Positions 49,101 through 57,686 of a DNA stretch of 64,000 nucleotides are shown here, piece after piece. The notes beneath the pieces were generated by a model. That model saw nothing but the letters and a program-made list of their open reading frames with translations, did not search any database and had not been told where the DNA came from. Position numbers and translations under genes: made by a program. The DNA is taken from NCBI GenBank assembly GCA_035582835.1, contig JAYKAV010003099.1:1-64000 (forward strand), read 5' to 3'. This stretch comes from Phoebastria nigripes. Lineage: Eukaryota > Chordata > Aves > Procellariiformes > Diomedeidae. Each line of letters starts with the position of its first letter. Positions within the stretch are counted from its first letter, which is position 1.

Positions 49101-49609
49101 CCCTTTCAGTGTCTCTAGTTAGACCCCCAAGGGGCTCTTTCACCCCCTCTTTAGGTCACGCTTATAGCTCTAGCTTCATAACACCTAATTCTAGCTTCTA
49201 CCCACCACAAAGACCTCAACCAAACATTTCAACACTATCCATGCCAAACCTGTTTAGCCAGGCTCCAGCTGTGCCACCAGCTAGCTCCTTATTGCTGCAG
49301 AGCCACAGCCCTTCTCCAGCAAGCTCTCTACAGCCAGCATGTTTAAGTGGTCCTTGTAAAACCAGAACATTACAGGTGGGCCAGCCCAGCTCAAAGGTAG
49401 ATCCCAAACAAGCACTAACTCTCCTGTCTAATGAACCCCCTTTGATCCCTTCCAGGCCATCTAAGGGCTTAGAGTCAGTGTTACTATCCTCAAAATCTGA
49501 GGAGACAAAAGATCCATTTGAAGATTTGTTAAAAAAGACAAAGCAAGATGTGTCATCCACACCAGGTAAGGTTGAACAGCTCAGAAAGCGATGGGAAACC
49601 TTTGAGTAA
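1585..49609 (+). CDS. DENND1A: DENND1A (connecdenn 1), 3' half of gene, 11 coding exons, N-terminus outside window
   Basis: DENND1A is a DENN-domain guanine-nucleotide exchange factor that activates Rab35 on clathrin-coated vesicles and endosomes. Eleven exons (1585-1686, 2241-2328, 2918-2958, 4717-4788, 5884-5940, 12183-12314, 29898-29957, 34554-34642, 44483-44611, 47117-47372, 48287-49609) all have AG/GT borders and matching phases. They sum to 2349 bases, or 782 codons plus TAA. Product residues 1 to about 77 finish the dDENN module; 78-164 are a basic linker (KTKANPAMKTVYKF, then REDRRPITVHFGQ); 165-213 are proline/arginine-rich; 214-342 are acidic; 343-782 form the long proline/serine-rich tail with adaptor-binding motifs. 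The tail ending WETFE and the peptides NIAVEGRRTS and FFFSAPFEW match DENND1A rather than DENND1B or DENND1C as I recall the family. The human protein is about 1009 residues, so the uDENN and DENN modules lie to the left of the window. A tail-to-tail CRB2 neighbour supports the 1A paralogue. Confidence 0.95.
2241..2328 (+). CDS. DENND1A: DENND1A exon, end of dDENN module
   Basis: 88 bases, phase 0 in and one base over at the end; donor GCAG|gtaaga. It encodes FIDGRLDLLNSGEGFSDVFE, then EEINMGEYAG, with the last glycine split across the intron. This acidic helix closes the DENN-type fold before the basic linker. Confidence 0.96.
2918..2958 (+). CDS. DENND1A: DENND1A micro-scale exon (41 bp)
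   Basis: 41 bases between TCTGTAG and AGG|gtaaga. Two bases complete the split glycine codon; 13 codons follow (SDKLYHQWLSTVR). It is very short but matches both neighbouring phases, and its peptide is the expected DENND1A continuation. Confidence 0.95.
4717..4788 (+). CDS. DENND1A: DENND1A exon, basic linker
   Basis: 72 bases, exactly 24 codons, phase 0/0, with donor TTT|gtaagt. It encodes KGSGAILNTVKTKANPAMKT followed by VYKF. The lysine-rich composition suggests the helical linker leaving the DENN module. Confidence 0.95.
5884..5940 (+). CDS. DENND1A: DENND1A exon, basic linker
   Basis: 57 bases, 19 codons, phase 0/0, after an acceptor reading CATGCAG and before donor AAG|gtactt. The peptide AKDHAKMGIKEVKNRLKQK is predicted to be a basic amphipathic helix continuous with the previous exon. 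Confidence 0.95.
5941..12182 (+). other. DENND1A intron, about 6.2 kb
   Basis: AT-rich intron. It contains the 68-T tract at 8467-8534 and a less AT-rich patch at about 9480-9740 that may be an old decayed repeat. No additional exon with good borders and a recognisable peptide was found. Confidence 0.6.
8413..8534. repeat. pyrimidine tract ending in 68 consecutive T
   Basis: A C/T-only run from about 8413 passes into an uninterrupted T run at 8467-8534. The length is extreme for a draft assembly and the true count is uncertain. Minus-strand lysine-only open frames here are artefacts. It could be the tail of an inverted retroelement, but I see no element body beside it. Confidence 0.95.
12183..12314 (+). 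CDS. DENND1A: DENND1A exon, linker to proline-rich region
   Basis: 132 bases, 44 codons, phase 0/0, acceptor CATACAG, donor CAG|gtatgt. It encodes DIAENGCSATPEESLPRTAP, then SPLVEKKDPKLREDRRPITV and HFGQ. The RREDRR-like cluster and ITVHFGQ are hallmark DENND1A residues. The same acceptor-to-donor frame stays open into the upstream intron by chance. Confidence 0.96.
14320..14470. promoter_or_regulatory. candidate intronic enhancer (homeodomain, TALE and POU motifs clustered)
   Basis: Within 40 bases lie a homeodomain-type TAATTGA (14324-14330), an inverted pair of TALE/Meis half-sites TGTCA-AAG-TGACA (14338-14350) and a perfect POU octamer ATTTGCAT (14356-14363). The flanks are of higher complexity than the surrounding intron. 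DENND1A neighbours the developmental gene LHX2 in other amniotes, and such introns often carry enhancers for neighbouring genes. Conservation was not tested. Confidence 0.35.
15715..15751. repeat. TTG-rich simple repeat
   Basis: Imperfect (TTG)n with interspersed T runs, in the large DENND1A intron. Confidence 0.8.
16161..16195. repeat. A18 tract followed by GAAAA repeats
   Basis: Eighteen A residues, then about three GAAAA units. It could be the tail of a decayed retroelement, but no element body is recognisable upstream. Confidence 0.85.
25974..26013. repeat. C/T (CCTT-type) tract
   Basis: A 40-base run of only C and T with irregular CTTCC/CCTT units; simple-sequence DNA inside the large intron. 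Confidence 0.85.
29898..29957 (+). CDS. DENND1A: DENND1A proline-rich cassette exon (60 bp, probably alternative)
   Basis: Exactly 20 codons, phase 0/0, acceptor GATACAG and donor CCC|gtgagt. It encodes QQRLRPPRPPPPKIQRSSRP, a basic polyproline stretch with PxxP cores suited to SH3 binding. Skipping it keeps the frame, and the reference human product, as I recall it, passes directly from VHFGQ to VRPPRPH, so this is likely a cassette. The acceptor is a tandem NAGNAG (29895-29900), so inclusion could vary by one Gln. Confidence 0.85.
30776..30794. repeat. T19 homopolymer
   Basis: Nineteen T residues followed by CAG, which mimics a splice acceptor. No coding exon follows it. Confidence 0.85.
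32618..32745. repeat. polypyrimidine (CT-rich) tract, about 128 bp
   Basis: Almost pure C/T, grading from TTTC/TCC units into CTCT units interrupted by GCATGCAGTCG and CTCGCACGCT. Mirror-like pyrimidine tracts of this sort can form triplex DNA. The 156-codon plus frame across it is composition-driven. Confidence 0.85.
32746..32900. promoter_or_regulatory. candidate intronic regulatory patch with an NFI-type site
   Basis: A high-complexity segment directly after the pyrimidine tract. It holds TTGGCACCGAGCCA (32808-32821), which fits the bipartite NFI pattern TTGGC-N5-GCCA, and a homeodomain TAATTA core in the CTAATTAGC stretch near 32850. Its base composition stands out from the flanking intron. 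Function is inferred only from motifs. Confidence 0.3.
34554..34642 (+). CDS. DENND1A: DENND1A exon, regulatory phosphosite region
   Basis: 89 bases, phase 0 in and two bases over, acceptor AATAG, donor ACA|gtaagt. It encodes VRPPRPHVVKRPKSNIAVEG, then RRTSVSSPE and the start of a split His codon (usually Gln in mammals). RRTSxxSP is a basophilic-kinase motif. Akt phosphorylation of human connecdenn 1 has been mapped to this neighbourhood and releases autoinhibition; assigning it to these residues is my inference. Confidence 0.95.
41804..41855. repeat. interrupted poly(A) tract
   Basis: A runs broken by GGG and single G residues over about 52 bases; simple-sequence DNA. Confidence 0.9.
42001..42075. 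promoter_or_regulatory. nested inverted repeat in a possibly conserved intronic patch
   Basis: Arms TGTGAATAAA (42047-42056) and TTTATTCACA (42059-42068) are perfect reverse complements around a 2-base centre. A second outer pair, CTGCCAC (42001-42007) and GTGGCAG (42069-42075), sits around it with an asymmetric spacer. The flanks (TTAATTAGCTCTG, GGGCCCTC) are complex rather than simple sequence. It could be a protein-binding site or a cruciform-prone palindrome; no function is shown. Confidence 0.3.
44483..44611 (+). CDS. DENND1A: DENND1A exon, acidic segment with FFFSAPFEW
   Basis: 129 bases: one base completes a split codon, then 42 codons, then two bases (TG) of the Trp codon. The peptide runs HLVKPMRHYTVFLSEDSSDD and EFQQEEDPVSGFSENFFFSA, ending PFEW. 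SSDDE is a casein-kinase-2-like acidic site. The acceptor is strong (TTTCCCTCAG). The donor TG|gtctat is weak, lacking a purine at +3 and G at +5, so intron retention is plausible; read-through stays open to 44807. Confidence 0.95.
44612..47116 (+). other. DENND1A intron, about 2.5 kb
   Basis: Its first 196 bases continue the upstream reading frame to a stop at 44805-44807. The rest has no recognisable exon or repeat. The acceptor is TCTCTCCTAG. Confidence 0.7.
47117..47372 (+). CDS. DENND1A: DENND1A exon, acidic/proline segment
   Basis: 256 bases: the first base completes the Trp codon, then 85 codons, ending phase 0 at TTTGATTACCAG|gtttgg. It encodes PQPYRALKESDSADGEEVVS, the hydrophobic-acidic motif NLLEDIFPNLE, then QAKSLEDLR and TFDYQ. 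LLEDIF-type acidic dileucine motifs are typical of clathrin-adaptor ligands. Connecdenn 1 binds AP-2 and clathrin through its tail. Confidence 0.95.
47373..48286 (+). other. DENND1A last intron, about 0.9 kb
   Basis: A short intron with a T12 tract and TTGCAG acceptor. No feature beyond the splice signals was seen. Confidence 0.75.
48287..49609 (+). CDS. DENND1A: DENND1A terminal coding exon, clathrin/AP-2-binding tail
   Basis: 1323 bases, 440 residues and TAA, phase 0. Start fixed by the acceptor TTGCAG; peptide begins RMDLGVSERN. Visible motifs: ITIPRPQGRKTPELGIVPPP (an SH3-type proline cluster), LLNLLDPL (48860-48883, clathrin-box-like), NPF in SPNPFTQ (EH-domain type), repeated proline/serine stretches with SFxxP spacing, DPFEDLL (49511-49531, DPF plus acidic dileucine) and the C-terminal WETF (49592-49603, a WxxF AP-2 ear motif). 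These suit a disordered adaptor tail that brings the Rab35 exchange activity to coated pits. The tail is shorter and less proline-dense than the mammalian one but ends in the same VEQLRKxWETFE block. Confidence 0.96.
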   Translation, partial: RMDLGVSERNRIVPTMKLSHPYNKLWSMGHDDMAIPTKYSQSSPERPLTALGNMPPITRRPRSRDSILAPAEKDESNPAIQGNITIPRPQGRKTPELGIVPPPPAPRASKHQTPAGPTEILTTHATGRSHLVSDLIPEPFGVGSVSLDPEIQQSVNYSSHPSQLLSSATSTAEMLQPVKVKADNTGNESDYLLNLLDPLKTASWQSSGPQQGPRSLQSSATPPSAASFVSVASDFVPPPAAPFVQPLGYPSPAPPPFLQPSPNPFTQTVPGALSVSLVRPPRGSFTPSLGHAYSSSFITPNSSFYPPQRPQPNISTLSMPNLFSQAPAVPPASSLLLQSHSPSPASSLQPACLSGPCKTRTLQVGQPSSKVDPKQALTLLSNEPPLIPSRPSKGLESVLLSSKSEETKDPFEDLLKKTKQDVSSTPGKVEQLRKRWETFE

Positions 49610-49869
49610 CACTCCCAACAGCCTTTTGATGTCCCTTTGGAATTGACTGAGGGTTTTTTTGTTTTTTTGAGCCAGCATAAAACCAAGCATTTCTTTTATG
49701 GAAGGCTGAGCCAGGATAGCTGCAGGACCATCACTGTGCTGCAATTCACACATGAGTGCTTTTTGCCCAGAGTTCAGAGTCCCCCCATTGTCCTGGTCCC
49801 TGCCACTGCTTCCTCTCCGCTACTGAAAACCCCTGTGACTCTTGCACTGACCAAAGCATGAGGGTAGTT

Positions 49870-49889
49870 GGGTTTGGGTTTGGGTTGGG
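49870..49889 (+). promoter_or_regulatory. G-quadruplex motif in the DENND1A 3'UTR
   Basis: GGGTTTGGGTTTGGGTTGGG reads G3-T3-G3-T3-G3-T2-G3 on the transcribed sense strand, about 260 bases after the stop. Loops of two or three T fit a stable quadruplex, so it could fold in the mRNA. A fifth GGG lies at 49862-49864. Confidence 0.6.
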
Positions 49890-52080
49890 TTTGGTTTGGT
49901 TTTCCACACATAGCTTTTCAGACAGCACTACTGATGCAGAAGCTACTCCTTCCCTTGTATTTTCAGTCCTTGGCACAGCCGGGAGCATGACACGGCACAT
50001 TGTACTAGTGTTTCCTTCCTGCCTGTGTGCATGGTGTTCAGTTTTTCCTTGCATTACGCATATAGCTATCATGTTTTGCTTTCACATGTAAAGTGCAGCA
50101 AACAAACCCAGACTTGTGGGCTGCGCTGAATTTAATCCATTAGGCTCTGAGTTTGTCCTGTCTTGAAATACAGACATTCGTTTAGGTTATACTATCGGGT
50201 GAGCTTTTGTCGCAGATTTTTGATTTCCCTCCCCCAGTACACTGACACTGAGAGGTAACAGGGACCTCTCTGGTGCAGAATTGGCATAATTCCTTGTTGC
50301 AACAAAACCATAGCACAGAGCAGTTGCTCAGGGTTTGGTCCTGCATCTCTGTTGGAAAACTGGAAACACCAGCAATTGATTTTCTTTTTTGGGTTTTTGT
50401 TTATTTGTTTGTTTTTGTTAAATACATCAGAAAATAGAGGCCATGAAGAGTATCCTAGTTCTTATATATGTGTATGTTAATATTATATATAAATATTACA
50501 GATGGCAGTATATGAATGGGATGTAACAATATCTTGATTATTACAAACAAAAAAAAAGAGAGAAAAAAATTGGGGTATAAAAGTTCCCAGCTCAAGAGTT
50601 CAAGTTAAATGCCAGTGTGCTGACAAGACGGCCCGAGTGCAGATAGATTAAAGCTGCAGTGCTTGTCCGTACAGGCAGAGCCAGACGCCAAGTTGAGCTG
50701 AGTAAGTGCTGTAATGCTGGGAGGCCAATGCATGACAGCTGCCTGTCACTGCTGGACTTCAGAAGTGCTAATTGCTGCCTTGAAGCAACTGGGATTTCAT
50801 TCTGGTCTGCAAGGCGCTCGGCTCCTTCAGCCTGTCTGAAAAACCACAATCTTTATCCCGCTGGTGATGAGAACCGTTTGCTGGTATAACAAGACATTAA
50901 CTGGACCATGACATGGACTGTGAGGTCATAAAGTACAAAAATGCAATGAAAAGGTTAAAGGGTACGTTCATTCTGATTTTTCTAAGCCACTTATCTGTGG
51001 CAATAGTATTCTCAAGAAATTTCATCTTAATCTTAGCATCCCTTATAAAACCTGCTGTCTTTGCAGTGATCATTTTTGTTTTACTTAAGTGGTGCTTTTT
51101 TGTTTTGTATTTGGGCACAATCTGATGTAAAACACGTTACTCTAGAAGAGGTAATCACATCACCATTAAGCCTTTGATAAAGGAAATCATTTTGGACACA
51201 TGGGGAAATTCTTGTAAAGCTTTATCTGATTTCCAATGTATCTATTTTATTCATATAATCTTGGAAGTTTTCTTACTCTAGTGTATGAAAATGGCTGTCT
51301 ATGCGTTTGAGTCTGTGCAATACAAAGGAAGAATACTCTTAATATCTGAAATGCCAACAGTTTGGGAAAGACCATAGTATTACATTAATATTATATTTCT
51401 GTAAAGTACTGTTACTCTGACAAGCCATTCAGTTGGATTTGTATTTTCTTTTTGTGTTGGAAGACAGATGGTTTTAGTATTGCATAGTAAAATATTTAAA
51501 GTCTAAGATAATAGCTCCATTTTATTTTATACAGTTCAGAATATGAACATTATCTATAAATTCAGTCTGGAATTTCAGATCTCCTTTGCTATGAGCTAGA
51601 TGATAAAACTTTCTCAATTATGGTGGATATGTACAGGCAGCGGAAAGTTCTGCATACGACATGCCATTTGAATTTCACATACTCTTTTTTAAAATTTTTA
51701 ATGTCGCACGCTGGTTATATACTGAGTAGGCCTATTACACTGCTTAACTAAATAGAAAAACCCTCAGGTAATTCTGTGTCACTGCAAATCATTTTCCATC
51801 TCTGATTATTTTACTCTGCCCATATTATGGAATATTTTATGCAGTTGATTTTTGGACAAACAAGCACTCTTGGATTTTTTTTTTTAAAGTCAGTTTTGAG
51901 GCACTGAAAAGTATTAACACTTAACACAAATGGCATTAATCACCCTTCACTTTATTTTGAAGGGGGGAAGGAGGGAGGTTGAAATCCAGGAGTACAAGGC
52001 AGAACTCTCCTGGAGTTTGTGACCTTCCTCACTTCTTGAATAGAATTTGCAAGCCGGAGACTGTTTTACGTGCTTCTCAT

Positions 52081-52086
52081 AATAAA
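52081..52086 (+). terminator. candidate DENND1A poly(A) signal AATAAA
   Basis: First canonical hexamer after the stop that I can find on the plus strand, followed within about 40 bases by a T-rich stretch (TTAGTTTTTTGTC) that could serve as the downstream element. Confidence 0.5.
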
Positions 52087-53179
52087 GGAATCAAACTATC
52101 CCTAGGGCAGTATTTAGTTTTTTGTCTTATTTAAACTCAGGAATTCCTAACATGATTCATTCCTAATAGTGCCAGATGTAAACAAAGTGTGCTTGTCTGG
52201 GAGAGCAAGCTTGGATGTACAGCATTTCTTTTTCTGATGTAGAAGTATTTTTGATGTTTTTACTAATCTAGTATAAGAAGTGTTCCTTTTACTTCTTGTC
52301 TGGTATTATTCATCAATGACTTTATATGCAGCTTTGTACATTTTCCTATACTCACCATACTTGTTTGCTTGTTTGGTACCGCTTTGCTTATTTACAGATG
52401 CTTTCTTCCATTAGAAATAACTTTTATTTAAAAAAAAAACACAACACACACTTAAGTTTCTGATGCATCTGATGCTGTACAGAGGGTAAAACCATTTTTA
52501 TATCTTGTTCACTCATTAGGTTAGAAACATTTTAGACACTGGAACTGGAAGCTGTCGAGACGCACAAGAATTTTGTTGCTGAAGACCTTTCTCTCATTAC
52601 CTTACATACACGTGTTAATTACAAGAGGCTTGTGATTTCTCTGCACGTACTAGGGATTTTTTTTCTAACCTGCAATGAATGGTCTGAGCTGCTTAAAAAA
52701 GGCAGGGGGTGAATATTTATGGGTGGAAAAAAATCAAGCAGGAGATTGACATCTGGCCAGTTTTCTTTCTGGTTAGGAGGTGGTTAGAGTCTGTCAGTAA
52801 CAAATGACTGCAGTATTTCAGGGGAAATTAATATCCCTTTAAACCAACCATAGGAAACCACTGATTCAATGACACCCTGAAGAAAGAAGTGTGTGCAGTA
52901 ACATTTCTTTTGTTAAATAGGAATGTTTCATGCACTGTCTTCAAAAGAGCATGTAAGTAAATGATAGCTAACTGCTTCCTGAACTCTGTCCATTTGCACT
53001 GTGGGATTAGTCTAGTCTACTTGTAATGTTTTTTTTTTTAATGTGTTTTGTTCCTTGTACACTTACACACAGGCTTTATGATCAAACTGATTTTTCCAAC
53101 ATCAGCAGATTAAATCAGTTAGTAGGGAACAAGAGCCCGTTAGTTGCTGCTTCTTACAACATCCAGGTTTGGAAAAAAC

Positions 53180-53218
53180 TTTTTTTTTTTCTTCTTTTTT
53201 TTCTTTTTCTTTTTCTTT
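53180..53218. repeat. T-rich pyrimidine tract
   Basis: T runs interrupted by single C residues over about 39 bases. Confidence 0.85.
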
Positions 53219-54614
53219 GCTTCTAACTGTTGGAGGTTAACAGCTTCAGGTATTTAAAAAGTGAACCAGAGAAGACAAGAGCTGCTGCAGTCNCACCCTG
53301 TCCTTTGGGAATGGCAATAGGTCATGGCGATGTCGGGGACAAATTTCTGACAAAGGGAACTGCCGNGTTCCACTGCAACTGAGCACAGGTCTGTGACAAT
53401 CCTGTACCTGTATTTTCAAGTGGCTCCATGGAATGGCATCATAAAACAAAAGTGAGCTTGTGATTCTTTTTGTAGCACTGTAAAATTGCTTGCTTGACAA
53501 GAGTTACAAACTTTTGCAGAGTAGGGGGCTGTACATACTCTCACCATTCTTTTACTGGAAGCAAAAAGATGGAGCAAGGGCATATGACTCCAGGTAGAGC
53601 TCACTTTGCACTTTACGTGACGTATGAATTTCCTGTGGCAAGTTTGCTTAGGTTATTGCCAGAAACCTTGTGCTTTTTCCCAGAAGGCTTGGGACTTATG
53701 TTCCTGGGGACATAAACTGAATTGGCTGCCGTCTTTTGTAAACTGAATGCATTGTTAGTCTTGGCCCATTACACTCTAGCGTGCGTTTTGATTAACCGTC
53801 TCTGGTTTCGGGCTTACCTGGTTGTTTTTGGTGCAGTAGTTATCGTAGTGCCAAAGTGACCGTTATGCCCCGTGATGTAGACACCTTGCTGTATGTGGCA
53901 GCAGAGTGGATGTGCATTGACTGTGGAGCTGGCTTTATTTCTGTGAGGTGTGCTAGTCTCTGGGTGTAGGCTTTTATTTCACTGCACATGGACATCTACA
54001 GTTCCCAGCAATCAGTGCAGCCATTTGAATTACATTCAAGTCATTTATTTTCACATTCTAATCTCCTTTCTGTCTGCTGCTCCGATTCAACAGGCTGCTC
54101 GCACTAAGCTCTGTCCATGTGACAGCAGCTTGTCCTGGAGCTCAGCTATTGTGGTAAAGACAGAGACATTGTCCACTCTAGCCTTCACCCTTCTGCTGGA
54201 GATTGCTGGCTCCCAAAGAGGATTTCTGCTCCTGCAGAAATCTGTCCTGACTCATGCCACAGGATCCAATGGCTGTTAGGTATTTCATGGCTCCAACCAG
54301 AGTCTGATTTTTGCCTCTTTGCTCATAAAATAAGGGATTAATGGTAAAATGTAGCAGCACATGCTTCAGTACAGGTGAACAGAAAATGCAGCAGGTTTCG
54401 ACAGCCCCCTTCTATGTTTCTACAACAGATCTTTGCTGGCTGCTGTGCAGCTCTGCTTCGATCAGGTCTATGCTTAGAGCTCTGGTGTGTGACAAATAAA
54501 AATAATCAGAAATATAATAAAATTTTAACTGTAAAAGAGGCATTGAGGTTTGCAGCTGTGCAAACTGTGTTACAGACCAAAATCAGCCATCTAGCCATCA
54601 AGTTACTCTTCAGG

Positions 54615-54636
54615 AAAAAAAAAAAAAAAAAAAAAA
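54615..54636. repeat. A22 homopolymer
   Basis: Twenty-two A residues about 95 bases after a plus-strand AATAAA. That spacing is too long for a typical retrocopy tail, so I treat it as simple sequence. Confidence 0.8.
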
Positions 54637-55615
54637 TCACAAGTCAAGGTAACTAGGTCTATTTTTAACCAAATTTTATTGTAAATTTCTTTTGAAGGAC
54701 ATTCTAATTTTTTACAAATTATAAAATTTACAATTACAAAAGAAATCAGGATCATCATCATTAACTACAGCAAATCCAGTTTTGTGAAAAAATATATTCA
54801 AAAATTAAATATCAAAAGACAGTTAAGTTCATTATTGAAAAAAAAACTTTCATAAATTATTTTGCAGAAATGCTCAAGACACTGACAAAGTATTTTAACA
54901 CTTTTGCTAGTACTGGCTTTGGGTGCTTGAAATAAAAACATCTGCTCTGCTAATCCTGTAAAGCAACTGAGCAGGAGCCTTCCTGCTGACTACCCAGGAA
55001 CAGCAGGGGATGCAGACAGACTCACTGCTTGCAATTTGCTGGTTTTTAGAGGTCTTTACTGTTGTGGGCTTGGTAGCTTCTTGTTGCCTTTCAGGATATT
55101 TCAGTAGCTTAGTAATAGTTCTTATAACACAATTCTGGTTTTCTTCTCAAAGTAATACAGGCTGGAATAATATTGGGTCATTTAGATCCTGTTGCTGCCT
55201 TCATTTTTCTATAATTTAAACGCAAAAAACGGAGTCGAACTGAAAAGTAACGACCTGGAGGTTAATCAGGTCTGAGTTTTCAGAAACCCAAAGCATATTC
55301 TAAGCTTGCCGTAGGTTCATTACAAGTCATTATGGGATGAAGAAAAACACACCTACCTTTGCATTTAAGTAAAGGCTACACATCAGGGCCCTGACAGGAC
55401 GTCGGGCCCTCTGCCCCAGGCTTCTGGACCAGCCCACTGATGCCTCCCTGGGGTCTGAATCCGTCCTCACCAGGAGACAACCCCACCCTTAAGACAGGGA
55501 CAGACTCAGACCAAGGGTGAATTTTTGTTTTTCCAGAGACACAGTAGCCAGCTCAGCTTGTGGGGCCTGCCCCTTCAGTCCTGCTCTCCCAGAAAAGCGC
55601 TGCCTGCTTCGTTTG

Positions 55616-55621
55616 TTTATT
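55616..55621 (-). terminator. candidate CRB2 poly(A) signal
   Basis: AATAAA on the minus strand about 2.1 kb after the distal tail stop. I found no canonical hexamer between the proximal stop (58888) and the distal exon, so both tail forms may share downstream signals. Confidence 0.4.
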
Positions 55622-56132
55622 CTCCTGTTGCACAAATGCTGCTGAGCAAAACTACACTCACCTTTTTCCTAAGGTGTGCAGTTTAACTAGTTCCACGGCA
55701 GCAAGGTGACTGGGCAGTGTAACTGTCTCTAGTCTGAAAGTGTATTAGACCTTCCTAAATAGCATCTGGAAAATACACAGAGCAAATCATTCATATTAGA
55801 AGTAACAGCAGTGTTATTACTAATAAATAAATCAAAGCACTAGCAAGCTCACCAAACTGAAGTTAGGTCATTTCTTTCTTTATCCAACTCCTCTCCAAAC
55901 CATAACCAGGGTGGAATCACCACTTGCTCTTTCAACTTTTCCTCAGTATTAGAGGGAAAGTGATCTTACACACAAAATATTAATTGTCTTGTCTCCCAAT
56001 GGTTTGGTTTTTTCTGTTTTCCAAAATTTTCATTCTTCATCTTGTATCAGCAGTTGCATGCATGCAGAAGGCCTGTTCTTAAGCAGACAGACCTGATATA
56101 GTAGTTTTGTACTCTTCCCTTTGCTTAGAATT

Positions 56133-56153
56133 AAAAAAAAAAATAAAAAAAAA

Positions 56154-56185
<32 letters not shown>
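56133..56185. repeat. A-rich homopolymer with two single-T breaks
   Basis: A11-T-A10-T-A30-type run; open frames on both strands here are lysine or phenylalanine artefacts. Confidence 0.9.
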
Positions 56186-56188
<3 letters not shown>

Positions 56189-57686
56189 AAGAGCGAAACA
56201 GAATAGTGTTTTCTTCCGGTGGCGATTAGCTATGGTGGGCAGATTCACACCCTGCTTACTAATAGTATTTTGGAGATCAAAAAGCAGATACTGTTTTCTA
56301 AAATATTTATCATTGATAGTTGTAGTAATTATCCTGAAATACTAATGATTTTAGACCTTATTTGGCCTGCTCTGCTGCATTTCTTTCCACAGGCTCTGCC
56401 ACGTTATGCTAAAGAAGAAATAGCACACAACAGCTAAAACAGTAACAAAGGAGAAGTAAAGCCACAAAAATAAATATCCTTTTTAGGGCAACATGGAAAA
56501 TGAATGCTGTGTCTCACTACAACACAAGCCCTGGTTTCGTGTTAAGGGTCACTATATTAGTTAACTAAATTCCACTCTTCTGTACTGACAAGCCCAAATC
56601 TGTCTGTCCCAAGAGGTGCGGGTCTTGAAATACCTCCTTCTCCTCTCCTCACACAAGCAAGTATCACTTGATGTTCAAACATGAAATCTCTTACCAAGGT
56701 CTGTTCTGTGGTCATGCTGCTTAGTGCCAACTCCTGACCTTGAGATGGCCTGCTCTGTGCGGATGGCAGACACCATGGCTATGAACAGATGGGAAAAAAC
56801 ATCCAGCCTGCTAACATCAACCTTGTTCCAAAGTCTAATCAGAGAAGTGATCAGTTTTTCTACATATAAACATCCTCCTTTCAAGAAAGTTAATACTGTA
56901 ACTGGCAACTGAGGCTCAGGAAGGCACTTAAAATAGTCCTATGGTTTAGTCTCATCTTAGGAGAAGATTTAGTTCAAGTGTCTAATATAGCAGAGTGGTA
57001 CTTACTTTCTGGTAATGTAATGCTAGCTCTGGCCTAGGTAGGGAAGGACAGCAGCAGCTCTAGGAAGTATCTCCCATCAGTCAGTCACCTGTCTTAGGTT
57101 TGCAGAGGAGGCACAGGCACATGTTTTTTGAAACCACCACATTATTCACATTATTTCTTAATACAGGGGTTTAATTCCCATTAATTAGACCTGCCTCACT
57201 TATTTGCATGGTGCCGTTTACGTCGACTGCATGGCAGTGACAGTTACTAGGGCTGTGAGCCCTTGTGTGACAGAGAGAGGCAGAAGCAGTAAGGCTGAGC
57301 AGTGCAGAGGTGGCCCGGCCACCTCTCTTGCTGCTGACACAGAATATTGCATTCTGTTAGCGGTTCTGTGTCCCACAACCCCTGCTTGCTTCCTCTCCTC
57401 CACTGGCCCCTCCAGAACTCTTTTTTTTCCTCCCAGACTTCACTGCTCTTGCTGGCAGACCAATTTTACACAAATCTGTTATGGGATGAGCTGCAATAAC
57501 CAAGCTCGTTCAAGCAGTTGAATCTTGCTGCCAAGTAACAGCAGACATTGCCTGTAGCCTATGAAGTACCTTAAAGCAGTACAGACCTGTCCTACAAAAA
57601 CACATGTCAAGACCTAAGACAGAGAAGCCGCAGCAGTTCCATGATTGTTAAAGGATGACACGGCACCTGTTGTGTGACCCCAGTTC

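Larger units (their letters stand above)
49610..52105 (+). other. DENND1A: DENND1A 3'UTR (extent inferred)
   Basis: Follows the stop codon. The first clear AATAAA downstream on this strand is at 52081-52086, giving a 3'UTR of roughly 2.5 kb, which is in the usual range for this gene. It includes a T/G block with a perfect four-tract G-quadruplex motif (49870-49889), a TG/TTTG-rich run near 50390-50420 and an AT-rich middle. The exact end is not proven. Confidence 0.6.
52106..54674. other. intergenic region between DENND1A and CRB2
   Basis: No recognisable gene. Contains a T/C tract (53180-53218), N bases at 53293 and 53366, plus-strand AATAAA hexamers at 54495-54500 and 54516-54521, and an A22 run at 54615-54636. 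The longest open frames lack any recognisable protein. Confidence 0.5.
54675..57686 (-). other. CRB2: probable CRB2 3'UTR (extent inferred)
   Basis: Region after the distal CRB2 stop on the minus strand. Minus-strand AATAAA hexamers occur at 55616-55621 and 54675-54680, giving possible 3'UTRs of about 2.1 or 3.0 kb. An A/T homopolymer block lies at 56133-56185. No further exon was recognised. Confidence 0.4.

Noticed and set aside
54495..54636. AATAAA followed by A22, resembling a processed retrocopy tail
   Set aside because: The hexamer-to-tail distance is about 95-115 bases, too long, and the upstream sequence shows no recognisable coding region.
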